Positions 37,310-44,589 of a stretch of 64,000 nt of DNA are shown here, in pieces (position 1 is the first letter of the stretch; each line of letters opens with the position of its first letter). Both the position numbers and the translations under genes were made by a program. Under the pieces are notes generated by a model. The model saw only the letters and a list, made by a program, of their open reading frames with translations. It was not told where the DNA came from and searched no databases. This DNA is from JBBSDP01 sp038240605 (GTDB lineage Bacteria > Planctomycetota > Phycisphaerae > Tepidisphaerales > Tepidisphaeraceae): the NCBI GenBank assembly GCA_038240605.1, contig JBBSDP010000020.1, positions 1 through 64,000 on the forward strand, written 5' to 3'.

Positions 37310-37569
37310 AAACGATCCGTAACCTGTGGCGTCGTCCGTTCATCGAGTTCGCGGATGACAACGCGTTCGTGAACCGCGCGTGGTGGAAGCGTTTTCTTCC
37401 CGAGCTGGCGACGCGCCACGTTCGCTGGTTTGCCGAAACGGACCTGTCGGTCGAGGACCTTCGCCACGGCTTCTACGACCTGGCCGGCCGGCTCTACAGC
37501 GACTCGTTCACGCGCCACCGGAAGGACGCCTTCCGGCATCGCCATCTGCACCGTGCCCTCGTGGAGTAG
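37306..37569 (+). CDS. Small basic protein coupled to the membrane protein
   Basis: This 87-residue protein opens MKTIRNLWRRPFIEFADDNA and is rich in Arg, His and Trp (FLPELATRHVRWFAETDLS; TRHRKDAFRHRHLHRALVE). It has no membrane segment. The ATG overlaps the stop of the preceding membrane-protein gene by four bases, good evidence for a real coupled gene. I do not recognise a family; a peripheral partner of the membrane protein is plausible. Confidence 0.68.
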   Translation: MKTIRNLWRRPFIEFADDNAFVNRAWWKRFLPELATRHVRWFAETDLSVEDLRHGFYDLAGRLYSDSFTRHRKDAFRHRHLHRALVE

Positions 37570-37593
37570 ATTGAGCGAAGGCAGCGCATTCTC

Positions 37594-37621
37594 TTGACGC
37601 CTGATCGATTTGCCATAGCAT
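37594..37621 (+). promoter_or_regulatory. Candidate sigma-70 promoter for the OmpA-like lipoprotein gene
   Basis: TTGACG at 37594-37599, a 16-base spacer and TAGCAT at 37616-37621, ending 29 bases before the ATG at 37651. The -35 matches 5 of 6 bases and the -10 matches 4 of 6. Confidence 0.45.
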
Positions 37622-37650
37622 TTGCCCATTCAAAAGAAAGGAGTCTCCGA

Positions 37651-38286
37651 ATGGGCAGTCGATGGATGGGCTTGGGGGTTTTTGGGTTAATGACACTTCT
37701 CTCGGTGGGTTGTCAGAACAAGGTCGCACAGGAAAACCGGGATCTCCGTGGTCAGACGCGCGAGTTGCAAGCGCAGCTCGACGAGGCGCATCGTCAGCAG
37801 GCGATGCGCGACCAGAGCGCGCATCTGACGCCAGCCCCGACGCCTCCCGTGGTGGTGACGCCGCCGCCGGTCGCTCCCGTTACGCCGATTAAACAGCCGG
37901 ACCTCGCTGGACTGGACACGCGGGTGGATCCGGTCGCGGGCACCACGACGGTGACGCTGCCGGGCGACGTATTCTTCGATCCGGGCAAGGCGGAGCTGAA
38001 GACGTCCGCCAAGCCCTCCCTCGACAAGGTTGCCGCTGCTTTGAAGAAGGAGTACGGCGGCAAGACGGTCAAGGTGGAGGGTTACACCGACACCGATCCG
38101 ATCAAACACAGCAAGTGGAAGAGCAACCAGGAGCTTTCCGAAGCCCGCGCCGCCGCGGTCCGGGATTACCTGGTGAACAAGGGCGTCGGCACGGAACGCC
38201 TGACGATCGAAGGCCTCGGTGAAACGAAGCCCAAGGGCACCAAGGCCGCAAGCCGTCGGGTGGAAGTGGTCGTGATCACGCGGTGA
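37651..38286 (+). CDS. OmpA-family outer-membrane lipoprotein
   Basis: This 211-residue protein has a lipoprotein signal with lipobox SVGC (acylated Cys near residue 21), a short coiled coil (QENRDLRGQTRELQAQLDEA), a Pro/Val-rich linker (PVVVTPPPVAPVTP) and an OmpA/MotB-type peptidoglycan-binding domain. That domain is recognised by FFDPGKAEL, KVEGYTDTDP and SEARAAAVRDYLVNKGV. It therefore likely tethers the outer membrane to peptidoglycan. The start is fixed by AAAGGAG seven bases upstream of ATG 37651. A promoter-like pair lies before it and a strong hairpin terminator after it, so it is probably monocistronic. Confidence 0.92.
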   Translation: MGSRWMGLGVFGLMTLLSVGCQNKVAQENRDLRGQTRELQAQLDEAHRQQAMRDQSAHLTPAPTPPVVVTPPPVAPVTPIKQPDLAGLDTRVDPVAGTTTVTLPGDVFFDPGKAELKTSAKPSLDKVAAALKKEYGGKTVKVEGYTDTDPIKHSKWKSNQELSEARAAAVRDYLVNKGVGTERLTIEGLGETKPKGTKAASRRVEVVVITR

Positions 38287-38324
38287 GCAAGACGCGTACG
38301 GTCGTACTATACCGCCAGGTAAAT

Positions 38325-38367
38325 CGCAGAGCGTCAGGCGCCATCGGCCCCTGACGCTTTGCGTTTT
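38325..38367 (+). terminator. Rho-independent-type terminator after the OmpA-like gene
   Basis: A 14-base stem (CGCAGAGCGTCAGG pairing with CCTGACGCTTTGCG, one G-U pair) with an 11-base loop is followed directly by TTTT. It lies 39 bases after the stop of the OmpA-like gene and 48 bases before hisH. Confidence 0.8.
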
Positions 38368-38414
38368 ACGATCGGCGACATTTGCTCATCGAGTTCCTTG
38401 CTTACAATCCCCCG

Positions 38415-39032
38415 ATGTTCATCTCGATCCTCGATTACGGCATGGCCAACCTGCGCTCGGTGCAGAAAGCATTCGAAGCCGTCGGCGCCGATGCGCGCAT
38501 CATCTCCCGGCCGGAACAAATTGAATCCGCGGAAAAACTGGTACTGCCCGGCGTGGGCGCTTTCCAGGACGCGGTGGCCACGCTGCGCGACCAGCACCTT
38601 GACGGCCCGATCCTCCGCCACATCGAGAAGGGCAAGCCGTTCCTGGGCATTTGCCTGGGTCTGCAGATGCTCTTCGACGTCGGCTACGAGGACGGCGAGC
38701 ACCGCGGCCTGGGCGTCCTGCGCGGCTCGTGCGTCCGCTTTGACGTCGATCGCACCCAGGGCCTGAAGGTCCCGCACATGGGGTGGAACCAGCTCAACGT
38801 CCGCCGGCCCTCTCCGCTCCTGCGCGACCTCCCGCCCGGCTGCGGCGTCTACTTCGTCCACGGCTACCACGTCGTCCCCACCGACTCATCCGTCATCGCC
38901 ACCACCACCGACTACGGCGGCGAATTCGTCAGCAGCATCTGGCGCGACAACGTTTACGCCACGCAGTTCCACCCCGAGAAGAGCCAGACGGTGGGGCTGA
39001 AGATATTAGAGAATTTCTCGACTCAACTTTAA
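38415..39032 (+). CDS. hisH: Imidazole glycerol phosphate synthase, glutaminase subunit
   Basis: The protein is 205 residues from ATG 38415, the usual HisH length. It is a class I glutamine amidotransferase that supplies ammonia to HisF for the fifth step of histidine synthesis. The start MFISILDYGMANLRSV, the oxyanion segment LPGVGAF (44-50), nucleophile Cys80 in GICLG, and the His186-Pro-Glu188 pair in QFHPEKSQ are all present. It stands alone; no other his genes are in the window, so the pathway genes are dispersed. Confidence 0.96.
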   Translation: MFISILDYGMANLRSVQKAFEAVGADARIISRPEQIESAEKLVLPGVGAFQDAVATLRDQHLDGPILRHIEKGKPFLGICLGLQMLFDVGYEDGEHRGLGVLRGSCVRFDVDRTQGLKVPHMGWNQLNVRRPSPLLRDLPPGCGVYFVHGYHVVPTDSSVIATTTDYGGEFVSSIWRDNVYATQFHPEKSQTVGLKILENFSTQL

Positions 39033-39034
39033 CG

Positions 39035-39101
39035 ATGAAGGAGGAACGATGGATGATGAACTGAAGGGGGCACCGTTCATCATTCATCGTTCCCACTTCA
39101 T
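39035..39101. repeat. 27-base inverted repeat between hisH and the radical SAM gene
   Basis: Arms 39035-39061 and 39075-39101 are complementary over 27 bases with three mismatches and a 13-base loop. The right arm overlaps the last six codons and stop of the convergent radical SAM gene. It can form a strong hairpin on either strand and may act as a bidirectional terminator, though no T-run follows. The ATGAAG...GATGATGAAC composition suggests a dispersed palindromic element. Confidence 0.7.
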
Positions 39102-40238
39102 CATTTCCTCAAACGACAGTTGTCCGTGGGTGGAGGGCCGACGGAAATGGGCCGCGGACAGTGGGCGGATGTCGCGGTTCAGGCCGTTCTTTCGCGTGAA
39201 GACGTCGAACGTCTGAGCGATTTGTTCGACGATCGATCCGCGTCCGCGACCGCGATTGGCATAGGACGATTCATACAGCTTTCTGCCGTGCGCCTGGCGA
39301 AGCAGGGATTCGATTTTCCGCGCGCGATCGGGATGTACCGATCGCGTCAGCCAATCGAGGAACAGGTCTTTGACCTGATACGGCAGCCGCAAGAGCGTCC
39401 ACGCCGCCCGGCGGGCGCCGGCATCGGCGATCGCCTCGAGGAGCCGCGGCAATTCCACGTCGGTCAGGCCGGGGATGATCGGCGCGATGTTGACGGTGAC
39501 GGGAATGCCCGCCTCCGTCAGCTCGCGGATCGTCCGCAGCCGGCCGGCGGGCGACGACGCCCGCGGCTCCAGCTTCCGCGCCAGCTCGCTGTCGAGCGTC
39601 ACCAGCGTCACCGTGACCCGGCCGGCGTTCATCTCCGAGAGCCGTTGCCACAGGTCCGTATCGCGCAGCACCAGCGCGCTCTTGGTCATCGTCGAGACTG
39701 GCTGCCCGCAATCCGCCATAACCTGGAGGCACTGGCGGGCGATCCGCATCGTGTGCTCGATCGGCTGATAGATATCCGTGATCGCCGACATCACGATCGG
39801 CTCCGCCCGCCAGGCCGGCGACGCCAGTTCCCGCTCGAGCAGCGCCGCGGCATCCGGCTTGGCCATCAGCTTCGTCTCAAAATCGAGCCCGCAACTGAAC
39901 CCCAGGTATTCGTGGTAAGGCCGTGCAAAACAATAAATGCACCCATGCTCGCAGCCGCGATACGGATTGACCGTCCAGTCGAACGGAACATCCGAGGTCC
40001 GCGCCACGTGATTGATGATGCGCTGCGTCCGATCGAGAAAGACCTGCCGTTCTACATGATGGGTCGAGCCATCTTCGTTCTGTCGCTCGACCGATTGTCG
40101 GTCGATCTCCTCGCCGAGAACGTGAAGCCGTATCGCTTCGAAGCGATTGCCGGGATTGATCCCCGCCGCCCGGCGATGGGCGGGGCCGTTGGGGAGCGCG
40201 TCGCGATAGGAGAAGTCTTTGTCGTCGTCCTCGGCCAT
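39084..40238 (-). CDS. Radical SAM protein, PA0069/SplB-like family
   Basis: This 384-residue protein has the radical SAM cluster motif CxxxCxxC, as Cys96, Cys100 and Cys103 in YRGCEHGCIYCFARPYHEYL. Further family features are PIVMSAITDIYQPIEHTMRI, STMTKSALVLRD and VNIAPIIPGLTD. It belongs to the PA0069-type family related to spore photoproduct lyase, whose reaction is undetermined; a DNA-lesion or tRNA role is only a guess. It is convergent with hisH across the inverted repeat. The ATG at 40238 is the natural start. Confidence 0.92.
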   Translation of the reverse strand: MAEDDDKDFSYRDALPNGPAHRRAAGINPGNRFEAIRLHVLGEEIDRQSVERQNEDGSTHHVERQVFLDRTQRIINHVARTSDVPFDWTVNPYRGCEHGCIYCFARPYHEYLGFSCGLDFETKLMAKPDAAALLERELASPAWRAEPIVMSAITDIYQPIEHTMRIARQCLQVMADCGQPVSTMTKSALVLRDTDLWQRLSEMNAGRVTVTLVTLDSELARKLEPRASSPAGRLRTIRELTEAGIPVTVNIAPIIPGLTDVELPRLLEAIADAGARRAAWTLLRLPYQVKDLFLDWLTRSVHPDRARKIESLLRQAHGRKLYESSYANRGRGRGSIVEQIAQTFDVFTRKNGLNRDIRPLSAAHFRRPSTHGQLSFEEMMKWER

Positions 40239-40430
40239 CCGAGCATATTGCTAACGATCGCGGGCTGCCGTCAACTTCACAAGGGGAAGTTTTGTTTGTT
40301 GCAAGAGCGTTAAACACGTTCGTGTCGGACCGTGAATTCTCAGGAGGGGATCAGCGTCTTGCGGATCCGAATGTGATCCTGAAGGTCTTGGATCGTCTAC
40401 TCGTCCAATCGACCTTCTGGTCATCTTATG

Positions 40431-41511
40431 TTACTGGAAGGACCTTAACCGCGCCTCATGAACCAGATGTTGAAGATGGCAACCGAACCTCGGCATCCCA
40501 CCGTTTAGACCTTCCCTGCACAGCTCCATGCAAACCAGCGTCCAATGGTCGCACACATAATGCGCGCGGTTGAAATCGTGCTTTTCGATCAATTGTCGGA
40601 CCAAGTCGGCGACCATCCAATAGGGTACGTCCAGGAAGTGGTTGAGGCTTTCAAATTCCTGGGGAGTCGGTCGTCCTTTGTACACCGGCATCAATCTGAC
40701 CTTTGTGAAAATCGCAACGACGTCAACCCCTCGTGCCCGCGATGATTCTGGCCGTTTTCGCCATTCGCTGAGCGCGGCTTGAACCCACGGGTCATCGGGA
40801 TGGAGCATTTCGAGCGCCTGATAGAAGCCGTCCATGAGCGGGTCGTGCTGGACCCGTTCATAACCGTCCGCCAGACACCACCATGTTCGATCGGTTGGCT
40901 CCTGTGCAGCCGTTGGAGCGAGGATGGAGCGTGAGTCGATCCGGTGGGCGGCAATGTCCACTTCGGCAACTAGCTCGAATTGCTCGTGCTGGACCAGTAC
41001 ATCGTTGGGCACCGAGCCGTGGGGGATGCGCGGCTTTGGTGGCGATGAGCCGGCCGCCGATTGCGTGGGTCACCTTCCAGCCATCGATCAACTCGGCAAT
41101 CTGCGACGCCTCGTAGTGCCGAGCCATCGGCTGCATGAGTTCCCGGTCGCGCCGAAAGACAAAGAAGGCATGACGCGCGCAGTAAGACCCCGGCGCCCAA
41201 TCCAAGTCCCCTGAAAAGAGAAATGAAAATGCGTATGTAACTGCAGGATCAGCGGATTGATCTGGTGAGGAAAAAATGAACGGCAGCATCAGCGCGTTGA
41301 ACCCTGCGGATTCAAAGGGGGCGTGACTGAATGCCGGAAATCGCTTCTCCCAGACGGGCAGCGAATGGAATGTCTTCTTGAGCGGCGGCATCGCGCCGAC
41401 CAAAGAAGCTCCATCGCCCTCCGGATTCGCGCGGGCGATCTCGCGATGAGTCGCCAACAGGCCTAAAACGCAGATCAGAAGAACGACGGGGCGGCGGATT
41501 TGCTTAATCAT
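40431..41511 (-). pseudogene. Secreted protein gene of unknown function, split by a frameshift
   Basis: The first frame starts at 41511 with a signal peptide (VVLLICVLGLLATHREIA) and reads sensibly to GRLIATK near 41037. Removing one base at 41031-41037 would continue it as PRIPHGSVPNDVLVQHEQFE, and that second frame runs to 40431 with well-formed protein (e.g. LNHFLDVPYWMVADLVRQLI). The restored product would be about 359 residues. I do not recognise the family. The frame change could be a true mutation or an assembly error. Confidence 0.6.
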
Positions 41512-41666
41512 CTGTCATGTTCCCTTGAACCATCTGGCCAGGGGGAATGACATTGCATGCGGGCCGTGTGGAAACGATAAAGAGTTGATCAATTTCCCAT
41601 CTTCAGCTCGCTCTGATGCTTCGGAAGCATTTTCTCAGCGGGCGGTTCAATTCCCTTCGGTCCTTC

Positions 41667-41951
41667 TCAAGCTGCGATTCGCTTTCCCAGCGGCTCGATC
41701 CGGCGTTGAATCTCGCGGATCGAATCAGGCAGTTCGCCTTCGCCGAATCGCTTCCACCAGTTCACAACGGTGAGGCCGACCGGCTGATCCGTCGCCTCCT
41801 CGCGAAGGAGGATGAAGCCATCATCGGTTTCCTCACCCACCGCCGGAGTAGAGCGTCGGTCTTCGAGCCGCAGGTACAGCACGTCATCGGCGACATCATA
41901 GTGATACCAAACTGCCCCCACGACGCCTTCAATTGTTTCGATTACGGCCAT
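41667..41951 (-). CDS. DUF2283 family small protein
   Basis: The protein is 94 residues from ATG 41951, fixed by AAAGGAG at 41965-41959. The core WYHYDVADDVLYLRLEDRR with following DDGFILLREEA fits DUF2283, small proteins that often read YDxxxDxLYI. Some family members sit beside toxin-antitoxin-like partners, but none is evident here. The tail is basic (IREIQRRIEPLGKRIAA). No operon partner: the upstream 590 bases hold no gene that I can support. Confidence 0.75.
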   Translation of the reverse strand: MAVIETIEGVVGAVWYHYDVADDVLYLRLEDRRSTPAVGEETDDGFILLREEATDQPVGLTVVNWWKRFGEGELPDSIREIQRRIEPLGKRIAA

Positions 41952-42545
41952 TCCGGTGCTCCTTTCATCCCTCGCAAACCAGAAGGCCAACGAAGTGACT
42001 CGCGACGTCACCGCGTGGGCCCGATCCGGCATCGGACCGATTTTGCGGCAACCTGCTTCGAGCCTGGGCCCGCCTCGGTCCGCTCAGCAGACAGCAGTTC
42101 TGAAGGGATGCTGCCTACAGACGGTGGGTCGCGACTGTCTCCGCCGCGACCGCTCACCCAACAGGGTGGCTTGGCGGTTTCCCGACTGGACGGCCGTGGG
42201 ATTTCGCTTGCCCGGACCCGTTCCCAGGATCACGCGCGTCTCGCCGATACGTTACCGTCCGACTCGTCGCGTCGCTGGGTCCGGCGTGAGGCGGATCGGG
42301 GGACTCTCTCCCCGCGATGGCTCGCGCCACTGGCGGCGGCAAATAGCCCGGAACGCCGTTGGGACGTTTCGCCACGGATGCAGACCGATGAACACAGATA
42401 AAAGAGATGGAAGCGATGGCTTTGGCTGCTCATGCACCCAAACTCTTTTCACATCGGTGTTCATCTGATTGTCCATCTGCGGCGAAACAAAGTATGGAGA
42501 TTCCTTCGCGTCCGCCTTCGTGCCTCCGCGGCTTCGCGGTTGAAT
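41952..42545. other. Intergenic stretch with repeat-like segments and no supported gene
   Basis: These 594 bases hold no convincing coding sequence. From 42366 the sequence looks like degraded dispersed repeats: GATGAACACAGAT (42387-42399) is the near-exact inverted counterpart of ATCGGTGTTCATC (42453-42465), and the part up to 42545 is rich in gcctccgcggcttcgcgg-type strings often seen between genes in related environmental genomes. The remainder (42000-42360) shows nothing recognisable. Confidence 0.5.
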
Positions 42546-42716
42546 TCACAGCGATCGTCCGCATTGGCGGCAGAAACGGGCGAAGGAGGGGTGGCTGAGG
42601 CCACAGCTTCGGCAGAGGCGAACGTCGCTTTGGGCGGTGTGACGACGGCTCTGGGACGCGGTCGCGAGCACCGCGACCACGATCAGGACCGCCGGCAGGA
42701 GCGCGAATAGCATCAT
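42546..42716 (-). CDS. 56-residue membrane-anchored zinc-ribbon microprotein
   Basis: The product opens MMLFALLPAVLIVVAVLATA, one membrane segment. A short basic linker leads to a zinc ribbon with two CxxC knuckles: LCRSCGLSHPSFARFCRQCG (Cys35/Cys38 and Cys49/Cys52). Geometry matches short zinc ribbons. The start is at 42716; a second ATG follows immediately. It is divergent from the AMMECR1-type gene with 92 bases between. No strong ribosome site is seen. The paired cysteines make it unlikely to be chance. Confidence 0.65.
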   Translation of the reverse strand: MMLFALLPAVLIVVAVLATASQSRRHTAQSDVRLCRSCGLSHPSFARFCRQCGRSL

Positions 42717-42808
42717 TGTGACCGCGGGATTGTAGCACGCCTGCCGACGCCCGGTACCGGCGATTGCGGGTATGGGGTGGAGGGGGTTCGTGATAGGATT
42801 TTGCGCGG

Positions 42809-43453
42809 ATGCTCCTCCTCCCCACGCATCGCGAGGCGCTTCTGCACATCGCCCGGGCGACGATCCGCCGGGTGCTGGCAAACCGGGAATCCGCAACGCC
42901 CGTCCCTGAAGACCCCGCCCTGCTCCAGCCAGCCGGATGCTTCGTTTCGCTCCACGCGCTGGCATCGCACAAACTCCGCGGTTGCGTTGGCCGGCTCGAA
43001 GCCAATGCCCCGCTCTACCAGGCGGTGGCCGAGGCTGCGGAAAGGGTGCTGGGGGATCCACGATTCGATAAAGATCCGGTTCGCCTCGAGGAGATCGATT
43101 CGCTGGAACTGGAGATCAGCGTCCTCTCGCCGTTGCGCCCGCTCGACGACCCATCTCAATTTGACCTGCACGAAGAGGGGGTGTACCTGATGTCGCGCGG
43201 GCAGGCCGGCTGCTTCCTGCCGCAGGTGGCGCGGGAAACAGGATGGTCGCGCGAGCAACTGCTGGCGCGTCTCTGCACCGAGAAGATGGGCCTTCCGCCG
43301 AGCGCGCTGCGCGACCCCTCGGCAAAGCTCTGGGCGTTTTCGGTATGGATGATCGGCCCGGTCCCGTTCGAAACTTCCGCGATTCACCGCGGCGAAACGA
43401 CGCGGCCCGAGACGGGCAAATTGGCAAACAACCCACCGGCTCATACAGTATAG
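42809..43453 (+). CDS. AMMECR1 / AmmeMemoRadiSam system protein A
   Basis: The 214-residue AMMECR1-domain protein shows the hallmark LRGCVG (56-61) and CFVSLH (44-49), plus LELEISVLSPLRPL and GQAGCFLPQVARETGWS. Family members occur as part of the AmmeMemoRadiSam set with a Memo-like and a radical SAM protein; neither is adjacent here (the radical SAM gene at 39084 belongs to another family). The family is tied to nucleic-acid or translation-linked modification, without a settled reaction. The next gene begins 6 bases after its stop. Confidence 0.9.
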   Translation: MLLLPTHREALLHIARATIRRVLANRESATPVPEDPALLQPAGCFVSLHALASHKLRGCVGRLEANAPLYQAVAEAAERVLGDPRFDKDPVRLEEIDSLELEISVLSPLRPLDDPSQFDLHEEGVYLMSRGQAGCFLPQVARETGWSREQLLARLCTEKMGLPPSALRDPSAKLWAFSVWMIGPVPFETSAIHRGETTRPETGKLANNPPAHTV

Positions 43454-43459
43454 CTTGGA

Positions 43460-44572
43460 GTGTTTCACGTTCGCTTCATCGCTGTCGCTCTACTCCTCTC
43501 CCTGCTCGCCATAATCCTGGTGTGCGGGTGTGACAAGGACGATTCGGTCCGCGCTTATCCCGTGCTCAAGCCGGCGGTGGCGTCGCAGGTGGTCGAGCCC
43601 GTGGAGCAGCCCGCCGTGGGGCCAACGGCGGATTCCGGGCTCATCCAATGGAAATTGCCTGAAGGGTGGAAGCCGCTTCCGCCCCACGAGATGCGTTATG
43701 CGGGCTTCGCGATTTCCAGTGCCGATCCGCAGGCGATGGTGACGGTCTCGCAGGCGTTCGGCTCCCTTCCGCTCAACATCAATCGCTGGGAAAAGCAGGT
43801 TGGGTTGCCGCCCACGCCGGCCGAGCAGATTCCGGCCATGGTTCAGATGACGCAGGTTGGCGATGACGCCGCCGCGATCGTGGATCTGAAGGGCAAGCCC
43901 AAGGGCGAGGGCGGCACTGGCCAGCGCATTCGGGTTGCGATCGCTCGCCGTGGTGACGCACCCTGGTTCTTCAAGCTTTCGGGGACGAGCGAGACGGTCG
44001 AGGCGCAGAGCGGGAACTTCGATGCGTTTCTGGCCTCGGTTCATTTCGCCGATTCGTCCCAGGATTCGCAATCCCCGCCGCCAACTGCCGAAGGGCCATC
44101 TCCGAGTTCGCCAACACCATCGCCTTCGCCGGCAGCCGAGGGACCGCACGAGCTGGATTACCAGGTTCCCAAAGGCTGGGCGGAACAGCCGATCCAGCCG
44201 GGTGGAATGCGACTGGCGTCGTTCAATGCCGGCTCGGGCGAGACGCAAGCGGACGTGTCGGTGATCCGGCTGCCGAAAAATTCCGGAACGCTTCTGGATA
44301 ACGTGAACCGCTGGCGCGGGCAGGTGGGCCTGGACGCGGTCGATGACGTGGCCAAGTCGAATCCGGAACAGCGGAATATTGGCGGGCAGGATGCAACGGT
44401 GTTTGATTTCGCCGGCGCGGTGGGCAAGCCGGGCGCGAAGATCCTGGCCGCTATTGTGCCGCGGGGTGAATCCTGGTGGTTCATCAAGATGACAGGACCG
44501 GCGTCCGCGGTCGATGCGAACAAGGCGGCGTTCGGCGAGTTCCTCGCGTCGGTGCGGTTTCGCGGCAATTAA
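43460..44572 (+). CDS. Lipoprotein with two tandem copies of the same domain
   Basis: This 370-residue protein has a lipoprotein signal (LLLSLLAIILVCGC, lipid Cys near residue 22-24). Two related domains follow: residues 62-195 (LIQWKLPEGW...NINRWEKQVGL...FFKLSGTSETVEAQSGNFDA) and 228-368 (ELDYQVPKGW...NVNRWRGQVGL...FIKMTGPASAVDANKAAFGE), joined by a Pro/Ser linker. The parallel motifs show internal duplication. The start is GTG 43460, 6 bases after the AMMECR1 stop. It lies 17 bases upstream of the ResB-CcsA gene, so a role near cytochrome maturation is suggested by context only. Confidence 0.8.
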   Translation: MFHVRFIAVALLLSLLAIILVCGCDKDDSVRAYPVLKPAVASQVVEPVEQPAVGPTADSGLIQWKLPEGWKPLPPHEMRYAGFAISSADPQAMVTVSQAFGSLPLNINRWEKQVGLPPTPAEQIPAMVQMTQVGDDAAAIVDLKGKPKGEGGTGQRIRVAIARRGDAPWFFKLSGTSETVEAQSGNFDAFLASVHFADSSQDSQSPPPTAEGPSPSSPTPSPSPAAEGPHELDYQVPKGWAEQPIQPGGMRLASFNAGSGETQADVSVIRLPKNSGTLLDNVNRWRGQVGLDAVDDVAKSNPEQRNIGGQDATVFDFAGAVGKPGAKILAAIVPRGESWWFIKMTGPASAVDANKAAFGEFLASVRFRGN

Positions 44573-44589
44573 CTTTGGGCGGACTTCCG

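Noticed and set aside
40240..40430. Small hairpin AACTTC/GAAGTT with T-rich end, as a terminator
   Set aside because: The T-rich side faces the plus strand while both flanking genes are on the minus strand; the stem is only six pairs.
41616..42401. 261-codon open frame on the plus strand
   Set aside because: It is partly antisense to the DUF2283 gene, lacks a ribosome site and shows no protein-like pattern.
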